A stretch of 64,000 nt of DNA from NCBI GenBank assembly GCA_934526185.1, contig CAKTAA010000003.1:1-64000 (forward strand), given 5' to 3'. Source of the stretch: an uncultured Eubacteriales bacterium. Lineage in GTDB: Bacteria; Bacillota; Clostridia; Oscillospirales; CAG-272. The notes under the pieces were generated by a model that worked only from the letters and a program-made list of their open reading frames with translations, was not told where the DNA came from and did no database searches. Below are positions 17,262 to 25,925 of this stretch, in pieces (the stretch's first letter is position 1; each line of letters begins with the position of its first letter). A program made the translations under genes and the position numbers.

Positions 17262-18989
17262 TTATATTCTTTCCGTTTTTTTCAGGCAGATGAGTCCAAG
17301 CGCGCTGCCCAGTACAAGATTGGTCGCTCTGACAAGCCCGACACGGAAATTTTTCTCCGCTTCGTTATCCGTTTTCAGAATCGGCTGGCTGTGGTACATG
17401 CGGTTGAATGCCGTACACAGCTCTATGATATACCGCGTTATGACAGACGGCTCATATTCCTCAAGCGCCTGCTGAACTTTTTCAGGGAAACGGGAAAGTA
17501 CTTTAGCCAGGGCAAAGATTTCCTCTCCTACCTCCCCCGTGCCCATACCTTCGGTAAATACAGCGGTGCCGTCCGCCTTTTCCAGAATGGAGCACGTCCG
17601 TGCGTAAGTGTACTGCGCATACGGGCCGGTACTGCCGTCAAAGCTCAGCGCATCCTCCAGCACAAAGTTGATGTCCCGCATCCTGTTGTTGGAAAGATAA
17701 TAAAAAACGATGGCGCCCACGCCCACAGCCTCTGCCGTCTCGTCCGGAGACGGCAGATTCGGGTTCTTTTCCTTCATGATATCCCTGACCTTTTCCACGG
17801 CAAGATGAAACAGATCTCTGAGCAGAATCACGTTGCCGGTGCGCGTCGCCAGCTTTTCGCCGTTGAGACTGACCGTTCCATACGGCACATGCACAAGCTG
17901 ATTTGCAAAATCATACCCCATCAGCTCCACCACCTTGAACCACTGCGCAAAGTGCAGGCTCTGGCCGGCAGAGGTTACATAAATGCATTTGTCAAAATGA
18001 TACGTCTGTTTCCGGTAAATAGCTGCCGCGATATCCCGCGTTGGATACAGGGTGGAACCGTCCGTTTTCAGAATCAGGCACGGCGGCATGCCATAGGCCT
18101 CTAAATCCACAATAGACGCACCGTCATCGATGCGCATCAGATTCTTCTGCCTCAGCTCCTCCACAACCGCAGGCATTTTGTCGGTGTAGAAGCTCTCGCC
18201 GTTATAGCTGTCGAACGTGATACCAAGCTGCCGATAGGTTTTCTCGTATTCCCGCAGGCTGATGTCGATGAACCATTTTCGCAGCTCATTCGCCTCTTCG
18301 TCACCGGCCTCCATGTCACGGAACGCCGCGCGTGCACGGTCGTCAAGTGTCGGATCTTTTTCCGCCTCACTGTGAAATTTTACATAGAGCCGCGCAAGCT
18401 CTTTAATATCGCCCGCCTCGACCGCCTCACGGCTGCCCCACAGTCTGTAGGCCACGATCAGCTTTCCGAACTGCGTTCCCCAGTCGCCGAGATGATTGAT
18501 TCCGATGCAGCGATACCCGCAGAATTCGTGCAGCAAACGCAGAGAATGGCCAATGGCCGTTGAGCCAAGATGCCCGATATGGAAAGGCTTTGCAAGGTTC
18601 GGAGAGGAATAATCCAGAACGACCGTTTTACCCTCGCCCTCACGGCTTCGGCCGAACGCTTCTCCCGCTGAAAGAACCTCGCACAGGATGTCGCTGCAGT
18701 ACGCCGCCTTGTCATAATAGAAATTCAGGTAACCGCCCGCAGCTTCCACGTGTACAATTCCGGGAACCGTCAGCGTTCCGTCCCCCGCAAGCGCCGCGGC
18801 AATCTGTGCCGGTCCCTTTCTCAACTGCTTGGACAGCTTGAAGCAGGGCAGCGCCAAATCCCCCATATTGGCATCCGGAGGATATTCTAAAAGCGCTGCG
18901 ATTTCCGCAGCCGGCAAATCAGCGTCTGGAAAAACCACAGGCAGCTTTTTGCAGACGGCCTCCGCCACACGCATTTTCCATTTATACAT
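17262..18989 (-). CDS. argS: Arginyl-tRNA synthetase
   Basis: The 575-aa class I synthetase has the ArgS N-terminal Add-1 domain (residues about 1-95), the HIGH-type motif in SSPNLAKPFHIGHLGSTA (about 129-146), a Rossmann catalytic domain, and an all-alpha C-terminal DALR domain (FDGSTGPYAQYTYARTCSIL onward). It charges tRNA-Arg. The length is normal. The ATG at 18989 follows AAAGGGG by about 10 nt. No T-box was found upstream; a plausible sigma-A promoter lies at 19302-19330. Confidence 0.95.
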   Translation of the reverse strand: MYKWKMRVAEAVCKKLPVVFPDADLPAAEIAALLEYPPDANMGDLALPCFKLSKQLRKGPAQIAAALAGDGTLTVPGIVHVEAAGGYLNFYYDKAAYCSDILCEVLSAGEAFGRSREGEGKTVVLDYSSPNLAKPFHIGHLGSTAIGHSLRLLHEFCGYRCIGINHLGDWGTQFGKLIVAYRLWGSREAVEAGDIKELARLYVKFHSEAEKDPTLDDRARAAFRDMEAGDEEANELRKWFIDISLREYEKTYRQLGITFDSYNGESFYTDKMPAVVEELRQKNLMRIDDGASIVDLEAYGMPPCLILKTDGSTLYPTRDIAAAIYRKQTYHFDKCIYVTSAGQSLHFAQWFKVVELMGYDFANQLVHVPYGTVSLNGEKLATRTGNVILLRDLFHLAVEKVRDIMKEKNPNLPSPDETAEAVGVGAIVFYYLSNNRMRDINFVLEDALSFDGSTGPYAQYTYARTCSILEKADGTAVFTEGMGTGEVGEEIFALAKVLSRFPEKVQQALEEYEPSVITRYIIELCTAFNRMYHSQPILKTDNEAEKNFRVGLVRATNLVLGSALGLICLKKTERI

Positions 18990-19332
18990 CTCTATGAACC
19001 CCTTTCACATCAGCCGAACCGTTGGATAACGTCCCGGCTGTAAGTTTACAGATACAAGTCTACCTGTCTTTCCCCGCAGCAGGCTTGCCCGCTTTGTCAA
19101 ACACAGTGTTCATCCCTGCAGCAAAAGCGTTTCCATCTTTCGCTTCCATTTTTACAAATATTTTTGAGGCACAGTTCCGGCCATTTCGGCCCGGACGCTT
19201 TGGCACCGCCAGCTTCATACATCCGCATAAAACTGCAAGGTCCGAAAGGAGCCGAACATGAGTATTTTTCTTACAGGGACAAAACGACATTATAATATAG
19301 TATGATATCATAAAAAATCTCTGTTGGCAAGA
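18990..19332. other. Leader region of argS
   Basis: About 340 bases without a coding frame. A candidate promoter lies at its far end (19302-19330). I saw no T-box specifier hairpin or AGGGTGG-type antiterminator motif. Confidence 0.5.
19302..19330 (-). promoter_or_regulatory. Candidate sigma-A promoter for argS
   Basis: Minus strand: TTGCCA (19330-19325), 17-nt spacer, TATCAT (19307-19302). It would give a leader of about 300 nt. Confidence 0.45.
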
Positions 19333-19575
19333 TCAAATTTCATTCTCTGCAAAAGTTGAGCCGTCAGAGCGGAAGGCCGTGTTCTCTTCGCTGTCTTTCT
19401 CCGTTTCGCCGCTCTTTTTTTGTTCTTCTCCTGCCGAGAGGTTTTCCTCGGCTTCGAGACTGCGTGAAATTTCTTCGTTTGCATGCCGTATTTTCAGTCG
19501 ATCTTCATATATGGTCCGTATGAGATCTTCAATCCAGCTTTGCAGTACCTCAAAGCTGTCGTCCTGTTTTTTCAC
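19333..19575 (-). CDS. Small hypothetical acidic protein
   Basis: An 80-residue hydrophilic protein with no membrane segment. The first half (SFEVLQSWIEDLIRTIYEDR) looks like an amphipathic helix, perhaps a coiled coil; the second half is Glu/Lys/Ser-rich and probably disordered. It starts at a GTG with GGAGG 7 nt upstream, and a TTGAAA-17-TATACT promoter sits about 90 nt further up, overlapped by a palindrome. It is divergent from the small XRE regulator. I do not recognise the family. Promoter, ribosome site and divergence from a regulator argue that it is real. Confidence 0.55.
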   Translation of the reverse strand: MKKQDDSFEVLQSWIEDLIRTIYEDRLKIRHANEEISRSLEAEENLSAGEEQKKSGETEKDSEENTAFRSDGSTFAENEI

Positions 19576-19648
19576 CCTGCGACCTCCATTCTCCTTCTTA
19601 AAATAGCTGCTTTGTATCTCTTCTGGCGCCCTGACACCCCGCTGAATA

Positions 19649-19691
19649 TATATACTTTAATAAGTATATACTAAATTGAGTGTCTTTTCAA
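19649..19691 (-). promoter_or_regulatory. Promoter with overlapping palindromic operator
   Basis: Minus strand: TTGAAA (19691-19686), 17-nt spacer, TATACT (19668-19663). The inverted repeat TATATACTT/AAGTATATA (19649-19657, 19662-19670, 4-nt centre) covers the -10 element. It lies between the gene at 19575 and the divergent XRE gene at 19824, whose product is an obvious candidate repressor. Confidence 0.65.
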
Positions 19692-19823
19692 TAAGGTATC
19701 TAACGATTACGATAATTTTAGAAGATTGGCGGAAAGGAGGCCGACGACAGAAAGAACAAAGGAGGCATGGCATCTCTAAACAATTGAACGAAATATTACA
19801 GTAAAAGGAGAAGCTATATAAAT

Positions 19824-20036
19824 ATGGAAAGATGCGTGAGAATCGTGTTGAAGCAGAAGCTTGAAGAAATGAACATAACCAGATACGAATTGGCCAAACG
19901 AACGAATATCAAATACCAAACCATTGATAACTATTACAAAAACAGAGTCGTCAGATATGACAGCGATCTGCTTTTGAAAATATGCACCGCGCTTGAATGC
20001 GACGTTGGAGACATTATTAAAATTGTCAATAGATAG
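19824..20036 (+). CDS. Small XRE/Cro-CI-type helix-turn-helix regulator
   Basis: This 70-residue protein is one HTH domain: LKQKLEEMNITRYELAKRTN, IKYQTIDNYYKNRV, LLLKICTALECDVGDIIKIV. It matches the compact Cro-like regulators common in Firmicutes, which bind DNA as dimers without a sensing domain. AAAAGGAG lies about 12 nt before the ATG. A hairpin terminator follows directly. The divergent promoter with its palindrome at 19649-19691 is the likely target, giving auto- or neighbour-regulation. Confidence 0.85.
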   Translation: MERCVRIVLKQKLEEMNITRYELAKRTNIKYQTIDNYYKNRVVRYDSDLLLKICTALECDVGDIIKIVNR

Positions 20037-20085
20037 CGGCATGTCCCGGAGGCGGCTCCGGCAAAAGGCATGCCGTTTATTTATA
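20037..20085 (+). terminator. Terminator of the XRE regulator gene
   Basis: The outer stem CGGCATG/CATGCCG (20037-20043, 20069-20075) encloses an inner stem CCGGAG/CTCCGG (20046-20051, 20056-20061). GTTTATTTATATTT follows. It begins immediately after the stop codon. Confidence 0.6.
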
Positions 20086-20211
20086 TTTGTGAGAAGGATC
20101 CGACCGTCTTTATTCCCTTTTGCCGCTACTCACAGTTCTCTCGTCTCCCGCTAGGCTTTGTTTTAAAACATCAGATAAAACTATACAAAGCCTATGCAGG
20201 GAAGAAAAGCC

Positions 20212-20247
20212 AAAAAAGCTCCGGGCATAAAAACCCAGAGCTTTTTT
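20212..20247. terminator. Bidirectional terminator below the RNase J gene
   Basis: AAAAAAGCTC pairs with GAGCTTTTTT around a short GGG/CCC extension, giving U-tracts on both strands. It lies 43 nt past the RNase J stop codon and also faces the plus-strand XRE unit. Confidence 0.8.
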
Positions 20248-20289
20248 ACAGAATCGCTGAAAACGCAGCTTTCAAACAATTATGATAAG

Positions 20290-21969
20290 TTATACATTCA
20301 TAATGACAGGAAGAATCATCGGCTTTCTCTTGGTTTTCGCATACAGGAACTTCGTAAGGTCATCCTTTACACGCGTCTTGATATTGTTCCAGTCTGTCAT
20401 ATCGGAATCAAAGCATTTCTGAATCGCGTTTGCGGCAATTTCGCGCACCTGATCCATCAGCGCCTCCGCCTCTCTGACGTATACGAAGCCTCTTGATACG
20501 ACATCCGGACCGGAAATCAGCAGCTTTTCCTTGATGTCCAGCGTAGCGACAACAACAATCAACCCGTCCTGCGCCAAGTGCCGGCGGTCGCGCAGAACAA
20601 TGTTGCCCACATCGCCGACGCCGTATCCGTCTACCAGAACCTTTCCGGACGGAACAGAACCGTTGAACCGGACGCCGTCCTTGTCGATCTCCAGCACCCG
20701 GCCGATTTCGGAGATAAAGATATTGGAATCCTCCATCCCCATAAAATTGGCCAGCTTCTTGTGGCTCATCAGATGACGGATTTCTCCGTGAATCGGCATA
20801 AAATATTTCGGCTTTGTAAGGGCGTGCATCATTTTCAGCTCTTCCTGACAGGCATGGCCGGAAACGTGTACCTCCGCCACAGCGTCGTGCAGAACCGAAA
20901 CGTGCTTTTTGCACAGCTCATTGATGACGTTGCCCACCAGCTTTTCATTTCCGGGAATTGCCGTTGCGCTGATAATAACGAGATCGGACGGCCCCAGCTC
21001 TACCTTATCGTGATCCGAAAAAGCCATGCGAGTCAGCGCGCTCATCGGCTCTCCCTGACTGCCGGTTGTCACCAGCGTAAGCTGCTCCGGCTTGTATTTT
21101 TTAATTTCATTGATATCGATAAGCACGCCGGCAGGCGCCGTCATATATCCCAGCTCCATCGCGGCGCTAACGACGTTGAGCATACTCCGTCCCGTAATCG
21201 CAACCTTTCTGCCGTGGCGTGCAGAGGTATTGATAATTTGCTGCACACGGTGGACATTTGATGAAAAGGTAGCTATAACGATGCGTTTGTCTCCGTGCTT
21301 CATAAAAATATTTTCGAGAGACTGACCGACTGTCTTTTCCGAGGGGGTATAACCCGGTCTTTCCGCATTGGTCGATTCGCACAGCAGCATCAGCACGCCT
21401 TCATTGCCCAATTGTCCGAGGCGCGGCAGGTCGATCACAGTCCCCTCTACAGGCGTAAGGTCAACCTTAAAGTCACCGGAATGCACGATAACACCGAGCG
21501 GTGTGCGGATTGCCAGACACACCGCGTCCGCGATGGAATGGTTCACGCGGATCAGCTCCACGGTAAACACGCCTGCTTTGATTTTGTCCCCGGCCTTTGC
21601 ACAGATTAGCTCCGGCTTCTCGTCGTAGCGATGCTCGGAGAGCTTGTTCCCGAGAATTCCCAGCGTCAGGCGCGTACCGTATACCGGTACATGGAGGGAA
21701 CGCAGCACATAGGGGACAGCGCCGATGTGGTCCTCATGACCGTGCGTTAAAAAAATCCCCCTCACCTTTTCCCGATTTTTTTCCAGATAGGTGATGTCGG
21801 GGATCACGAAATCAATTCCAGGCATCTCCTCATCAGGAAAGCCCATGCCGCAGTCTATTACAATAATATCATTTTCATATTCCAAAACCGTGAGATTCTT
21901 CCCGATCTCACCGAGGCCGCCGAGAGAAATAATTTTCAGTTTACTTTTTTTGCTTTTTGCCATATGCAT
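20290..21969 (-). CDS. rnj: Ribonuclease J
   Basis: The 559-aa metallo-beta-lactamase/beta-CASP RNase acts as 5'-3' exonuclease and endonuclease in mRNA turnover and rRNA maturation. The zinc motif HGHEDHIGA is at about residues 75-83. The beta-CASP region contains LLCESTNAERPGYTPSE and TGSQGEPMSALTRMA, and HVSGHACQEELKMM follows, with a C-terminal domain after it. The length is typical of RNase J1/J2. The start at 21969 has AAAGGA 5 nt upstream; the frame stays open for 56 more codons, but those lack a ribosome site and look non-coding. A single copy is seen here, so J1 versus J2 cannot be assigned. Confidence 0.94.
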   Translation of the reverse strand: MHMAKSKKSKLKIISLGGLGEIGKNLTVLEYENDIIVIDCGMGFPDEEMPGIDFVIPDITYLEKNREKVRGIFLTHGHEDHIGAVPYVLRSLHVPVYGTRLTLGILGNKLSEHRYDEKPELICAKAGDKIKAGVFTVELIRVNHSIADAVCLAIRTPLGVIVHSGDFKVDLTPVEGTVIDLPRLGQLGNEGVLMLLCESTNAERPGYTPSEKTVGQSLENIFMKHGDKRIVIATFSSNVHRVQQIINTSARHGRKVAITGRSMLNVVSAAMELGYMTAPAGVLIDINEIKKYKPEQLTLVTTGSQGEPMSALTRMAFSDHDKVELGPSDLVIISATAIPGNEKLVGNVINELCKKHVSVLHDAVAEVHVSGHACQEELKMMHALTKPKYFMPIHGEIRHLMSHKKLANFMGMEDSNIFISEIGRVLEIDKDGVRFNGSVPSGKVLVDGYGVGDVGNIVLRDRRHLAQDGLIVVVATLDIKEKLLISGPDVVSRGFVYVREAEALMDQVREIAANAIQKCFDSDMTDWNNIKTRVKDDLTKFLYAKTKRKPMILPVIMNV

Positions 21970-22646
21970 TTTTATCCTTTCTAAAAGCTGTAAAACAGCG
22001 TAGTATGTATTATCGGGCATCAAATGCATGCAATAAAACCGTGGTCGAAAAAGCGCAGAAAGGCCCCCGGGTATACATTCGGAAACGGACTTAAAAAAGA
22101 AAAGGATGGCCGCGCGGACCGCAAACGCAGATTGCATGCTGCAAAAATGGACAAAGCCTCAATTCTCCGCTCCGGCGCAGACGGCGCGCCGTTCGCTGTT
22201 CCGCTTCCGGCGGAAACGATCGCAGGAAAACACAGTGCTTTTGTTACCATTCTCGCTTTATAAAGTCAAACAGAGCCGACAAATATACGAACAGACTTCG
22301 GCTCTCTCATTCTTTTCAGCGTTCCGGATCAAAAATTCCGGAACATTTAACGCACAAAATACATTATCTTTAGTATATCACATTCCTATAGCAATTCTTC
22401 TTCCGCTTCATGAATAAATTGTAAATATTACTGATTTTCCTCACGGCTTTCAGCAGGCGTTTTCGAGCACGGTAAAGGCGGAAACGGCCGGACAGTCCCG
22501 TCCCGCAGATTTATAAATCAGTCAGCGCACTCCCTGCCCGTAGAAGTGGGAAAAGGGCGCGGAAGCGTCCGGCAATGCCGGTCTTCCGCGCCCCTCTCTC
22601 TGAGCTGTCTGTTCTTGTGTATACAGACAGTCAGATTCAAAAATTT
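21970..22646. other. Intergenic region upstream of the RNase J gene
   Basis: About 680 bases. It holds a hairpin at 22272-22305 (AGAGCCGA with TCGGCTCT) and the antiporter terminator at 22551-22593. A plus-strand frame at 22024-22263 is Lys/Arg-rich, has no ribosome site and matches nothing I know. No clear promoter for the RNase J gene was found. Confidence 0.5.
22551..22593 (-). terminator. Terminator of the PII-like/antiporter operon
   Basis: An 11-bp stem GGGCGCGGAAG/CTTCCGCGCCC (22555-22565, 22583-22593) with an inner CCGGC/GCCGG stem. Four Ts follow on the minus strand. Confidence 0.75.
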
Positions 22647-23822
22647 CTATTTTTCCTGAATTTCGCCCGCGCGTTTCAAAGAGAATTTTGTCACAGCCGG
22701 GCCAATGAGCTCATAAATCAGAGTCCCGCACAGAATCACTGTCCGGATAATCTGTCCATACTCCGGCACCACCGTTGTCGCACTCAGAGAAAGGCCGATC
22801 GCCACACCGGCCTGCGGCAGAAGCGCCGGACCGAGATACTTTCTGACCTTAGTGTCCGCTCTGCACAGTATGGCACCGAAGGAAGCTCCGCAGAGCTTTC
22901 CTGCCACCCGCAGCACGATGTAGATGACACCGACCACGCCGATAGCCGGTATTGCGGAAAGCTGCAGTTCCGCTCCGGATGCCACAAAAAACAGCAGAAA
23001 TACAGGGGGTGTTATCTGATCCGTCAATTTGGCAATATGCTTTGCCTGTACGGAAAAATTTGTAAGCGCGGCACCCATCGCCATGCACAGAAGCAGAGAG
23101 GAAAAACCGAACAGCTCCGCAATTCCCACACCGGCAAAGATGAATCCGATTGTAATGGACATCCGGTTTCCGTCCTTTTGAAACCACCGAAGAGGCAGCA
23201 GGAACAGCAGTCCCAGTAAAAAACCAACAATCAGCGCGCCGCCGATTTCGTAGAGCGGCTTTCCTATTGCCGAAAGCAGAGAGGAGCCCGCAGGATTGAT
23301 AACAGTCTGCGCGATTGCCACGCAGATGCCGAACATCATCAGTGCGGTAGCGTCATCGATCGCCACCACCGAAAGAAGCGTCTCCGTCACCGTTCCCTTT
23401 GCCTTATACTGATTGATAACCATAATGGTCGCCGCCGGAGCGGTCGCGGCTGCAATAGAAGCAAGCACCAGTGCAAACGGCAGGGGCTTGCCGGCAAGGA
23501 TAAGTCCCGCCGCGACAAAAAGAACCGCAAAAAGGGATTCAAACACGGCGATGACAATCGGCGTAGCGCCGACGCGCTTGAAATAGGACATTTTGAATTC
23601 GCTGCCGATGGAAAACGCGATAAATCCGAGAGCCACCTCGGAAATGACACCCATCTGCGAAAGCATATCCGAGGATAAAACACCCAGCACGCTCGGACCG
23701 ATAAGCAGACCTCCTATGAGGTATCCCGTAACATTGGGCAGACGAATCAGCTTTGCCAGCCTCCCGAAAAGCATGCCGGCAAGTACCATAACCGCCAGTC
23801 CCAACAAAAGATTCATTGTCAT
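22647..23822 (-). CDS. Cation:proton antiporter (CPA2/Kef-type membrane domain)
   Basis: This 391-aa protein is almost entirely hydrophobic, with about 11-12 membrane helices. LPNVTGYLIGGLLIGPSVLG near the N-terminus and LALVLASIAAATAPAA-like text around residue 130 (ASIAAATAPAATIMVI) followed by VVAIDDATALMMFG are characteristic of Na+/H+ or K+/H+ exchangers of the CPA2 family. It has no C-terminal TrkA-N domain, so regulation must come from elsewhere. The upstream PII-like gene overlaps it by 4 nt (ATGA), suggesting translational coupling and a regulator-transporter pair. Confidence 0.88.
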   Translation of the reverse strand: MTMNLLLGLAVMVLAGMLFGRLAKLIRLPNVTGYLIGGLLIGPSVLGVLSSDMLSQMGVISEVALGFIAFSIGSEFKMSYFKRVGATPIVIAVFESLFAVLFVAAGLILAGKPLPFALVLASIAAATAPAATIMVINQYKAKGTVTETLLSVVAIDDATALMMFGICVAIAQTVINPAGSSLLSAIGKPLYEIGGALIVGFLLGLLFLLPLRWFQKDGNRMSITIGFIFAGVGIAELFGFSSLLLCMAMGAALTNFSVQAKHIAKLTDQITPPVFLLFFVASGAELQLSAIPAIGVVGVIYIVLRVAGKLCGASFGAILCRADTKVRKYLGPALLPQAGVAIGLSLSATTVVPEYGQIIRTVILCGTLIYELIGPAVTKFSLKRAGEIQEK

Positions 23823-24160
23823 ATGGAATTTCCAAGCCCCTCGACGTATTGCACGGGAACGGTAAACAGTATACCGGTATCGGGCTGGTCTAAGCCTCCT
23901 GTGATTTTATTGATGATTTGCGAAACCTTTTTTACCTCCTCTTCCCGGGCCACCATGAAAATCGTTTTATTTTCCTTGTGTTCCGGATCGAGCAGCAGAC
24001 GCAGCGACGCCATGAAACGGAGCTCATCATGTCCGTACAGACTCTGCGCCATGCCGCGGCTGTCGATAATCGTAGCGCCGTGAATGCCGTTCTCGGCAAA
24101 AGCCTCAAGCAGCTCTTCCAGACATTCCGTCTTGTTCAGTACAAAGATCAGAAGCTGCAT
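23819..24160 (-). CDS. PII-like signalling protein coupled to the antiporter
   Basis: The 113-aa protein has a ferredoxin-like fold pattern (MQLLIFVLNKTECLEELLEA, GATIIDSRGMAQSL, KTIFMVAREEEVKKVSQII) seen in PII/CutA-like trimeric regulators. The start at 24160 has AAAGGAGG upstream; an earlier frame extension to 24190 lacks one. Its stop codon overlaps the antiporter start. Small PII-like proteins of this sort bind nucleotides and control a neighbouring transporter, so it probably gates the antiporter in response to a nucleotide. The specific ligand is unknown, and the canonical T-loop of GlnB/GlnK is not evident. Confidence 0.75.
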   Translation of the reverse strand: MQLLIFVLNKTECLEELLEAFAENGIHGATIIDSRGMAQSLYGHDELRFMASLRLLLDPEHKENKTIFMVAREEEVKKVSQIINKITGGLDQPDTGILFTVPVQYVEGLGNSI

Positions 24161-24257
24161 AGCTTCTCCCTCCTTTATTGCCGGGCGCACAGAGGGAAAA
24201 CCGCTGTTTCTTCACCTGCACGCCCGTTTTGAATTCCCGAACAGATTTCATGATCTA

Positions 24258-24286
24258 AGTATATCACCGCTCCGGAAACTTTTCAA
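24258..24286 (-). promoter_or_regulatory. Sigma-A promoter of the PII-like/antiporter operon
   Basis: Minus strand: TTGAAA (24286-24281), 17-nt spacer, TATACT (24263-24258), about 100 nt before the start codon at 24160. Confidence 0.75.
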
Positions 24287-24441
24287 GCTCGCGGAAAAAT
24301 TTCAGCGATTTGTCTGCTTTTGCACCCGCACCTTTGTTTTAATTCGTCATATTTTTATTTTCTTTTCTCAATCCGGTATCAAAAAACAGAACGGGACGCT
24401 TTGTCCGGCTGACAGCGTTTCCGGTTTGCGGGAAAAAGGGA

Positions 24442-24470
24442 TTGACAAACCGGAGGTCCTGTGGTAAGGT
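24442..24470 (+). promoter_or_regulatory. Sigma-A promoter of rsmA
   Basis: TTGACA (24442-24447), 17-nt spacer, TAAGGT (24465-24470), about 80 nt before the start codon. Confidence 0.65.
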
Positions 24471-24552
24471 AAGAAATGCTTGACTTGCCGCTTTTTCAAA
24501 GAAAATACGCGCTTATCCGGTATTTTACCGCATAGGATATGCGCAGAAAGAT

Positions 24553-25458
24553 ATGGTTTTACACATGCATGCAACCGATCCGCGTCAAATAAAAGACTGG
24601 CTGCAGTCCAGCGGCATTGAACCGAAAAAAAAATTCGGGCAGAACTTTCTGCTTCAGCCGGAGATTCCGCTCCGCATCGCCGAAGAATGCGGAGCCGCTG
24701 CTGAGGATGCAATTCTGGAAATCGGCCCAGGCGCCGGTACCATGACGCAGTTTCTCGCTCAGCTTTACCGCAAGGTGGTAGCTGTGGAAATTGACGGCTC
24801 CCTGATGCCGGTGCTTTCCCGGGTACTTTCCCCCTTTCCAAACGTCACTGTCCTGCACGGCGACATCATGAAAACTGATCTCCGCGCTCTTTTCGAAGAA
24901 CATTTTGCCGGGATGCGCGTGTCTGTCTGTGCCAATCTTCCATATTATATTACGACGCCGATTCTGATGCTGCTGCTGGAAAGCGGGCTCCCCCTCAGCT
25001 TTATAACAGTCATGGTTCAAAAGGAAGTAGCCGATAGACTCTGCGCGCCTCCCGGCTCGCCGGATTACGGCGCCGTTACCGCCGCTGTGCGCTATTACGC
25101 CTCCGCGGAAAGACTTTTCCGTGTGTCCGCAGGGCACTTTTCTCCGCCTCCCAAAGTGGATTCGGCCGTTGTTCGGCTGACGCTTCACGAAAAGCCTCCA
25201 ATCAGCGTCCAAAGCAAGGATCTGCTGTTCCGCGTTATCCGCGCCGCCTTCGCTCAGCGCAGAAAGACACTGGTCAATGCTCTGGCTTCTGCATTTCCGG
25301 CTTTCTCAAAGGAAAGCCTCAGCGCTGTACTCGGAGCGCTCGGTTTGCCTGAAAATATAAGAGGAGAGCGGCTCTCTCTTGAAGAATTCGCCGCGCTTGC
25401 CGACAGTCTGACAGGGAAAAGCGAAGTTTCTCCGTCCAATACCCCGGTGAAAGACTGA
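24553..25458 (+). CDS. rsmA: 16S rRNA (adenine1518/1519-N6)-dimethyltransferase
   Basis: The 301-aa KsgA/RsmA enzyme dimethylates the two adjacent adenines in helix 45 of 16S rRNA. The family pattern is clear: KKFGQNFLLQPEIPLRIAEE, AM-binding ILEIGPGAGTMTQFLA, VAVEIDGSL, then the catalytic NLPYYITTP, and a C-terminal helical domain with FAQRRKTLVNALAS. The start is uncertain: ATG at 24553 or 24565, both with a weak AGAAAG upstream. Confidence 0.94.
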   Translation: MVLHMHATDPRQIKDWLQSSGIEPKKKFGQNFLLQPEIPLRIAEECGAAAEDAILEIGPGAGTMTQFLAQLYRKVVAVEIDGSLMPVLSRVLSPFPNVTVLHGDIMKTDLRALFEEHFAGMRVSVCANLPYYITTPILMLLLESGLPLSFITVMVQKEVADRLCAPPGSPDYGAVTAAVRYYASAERLFRVSAGHFSPPPKVDSAVVRLTLHEKPPISVQSKDLLFRVIRAAFAQRRKTLVNALASAFPAFSKESLSAVLGALGLPENIRGERLSLEEFAALADSLTGKSEVSPSNTPVKD

Positions 25459-25564
25459 CGGGATCCGCCCGTGACAATCATCAATGGCCTTGCGGCCGGT
25501 CAGACCATTCCGAATAAAATTGCTGCCGAAGTCTGCCGAATTTTATCCTTTTTCCTCTTTTTTC

Positions 25565-25593
25565 TTGCATCCTGCAAAAAAAACTGGTATAAT
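25565..25593 (+). promoter_or_regulatory. Sigma-A promoter upstream of the DUF4091/galK genes
   Basis: TTGCAT (25565-25570), 17-nt spacer, TATAAT (25588-25593). It lies 330 nt before the start codon at 25926, so other boxes nearer the gene may contribute. Confidence 0.6.
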
Positions 25594-25697
25594 GTGCATG
25601 GTCGACTGGAATGCCGAATCCGTTCAGTCTAAGAGATTTCACGTCCCAATGGCGGGTAGCTCCCATATCACAGAACTGAAACCAAGCGCAAATTGTC

Positions 25698-25720
25698 GAC
25701 TGAACACTCCGTGTTCAGTC
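25698..25720. repeat. Perfect 10-bp inverted repeat
   Basis: GACTGAACAC, TCC, GTGTTCAGTC. It may act as an operator or a leader hairpin upstream of the DUF4091 gene; no U-tract follows. Confidence 0.5.
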
Positions 25721-25925
25721 CACTGCCGGAGTTTACGGTATAATGTCCGCAGAAAGCCTTGCTTTGCAAGTCTTATAAGGCTTCGCCTCCCGCGCTCTGC
25801 GCGGCTGCGGAATTGACGGCTTCCCAAAAATGCCTTTGCAAGCAAGCATTTTTGGTTCATGGTATAATGTGTACAGTCAAAGCGGAAACATCCCCAAAAA
25901 TCCGTGATTCAAGAAAGGAGTCTGT

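Larger units (their letters stand above)
24161..24552. other. Divergent regulatory region between the antiporter operon and rsmA
   Basis: About 390 bases with two back-to-back sigma-A promoters (24258-24286 minus, 24442-24470 plus) and no coding frame. Confidence 0.65.
25459..25925. other. Upstream region of the DUF4091 gene with repeated -10-like boxes and inverted repeats
   Basis: About 470 bases without a gene. GGTATAATGT occurs three times (25586, 25738 and 25865 regions). Two inverted repeats are present: GACTGAACAC/GTGTTCAGTC (25698-25707, 25711-25720) and CCAAAAATGC/GCATTTTTGG (25824-25833, 25846-25855). GTCGACTG also occurs twice. Only the first TATAAT has a good -35 partner. Confidence 0.55.

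Noticed and set aside
17215..17262. Possible argS terminator (GCCCC/GGGGC hairpin)
   Set aside because: The U-tract lies on the plus-strand side, not on the argS side, and the stem is only 5 bp.
22024..22263. Lys/Arg-rich plus-strand frame upstream of the RNase J gene
   Set aside because: No ribosome site, biased low-complexity composition and no recognisable domain; followed only by a weak hairpin.
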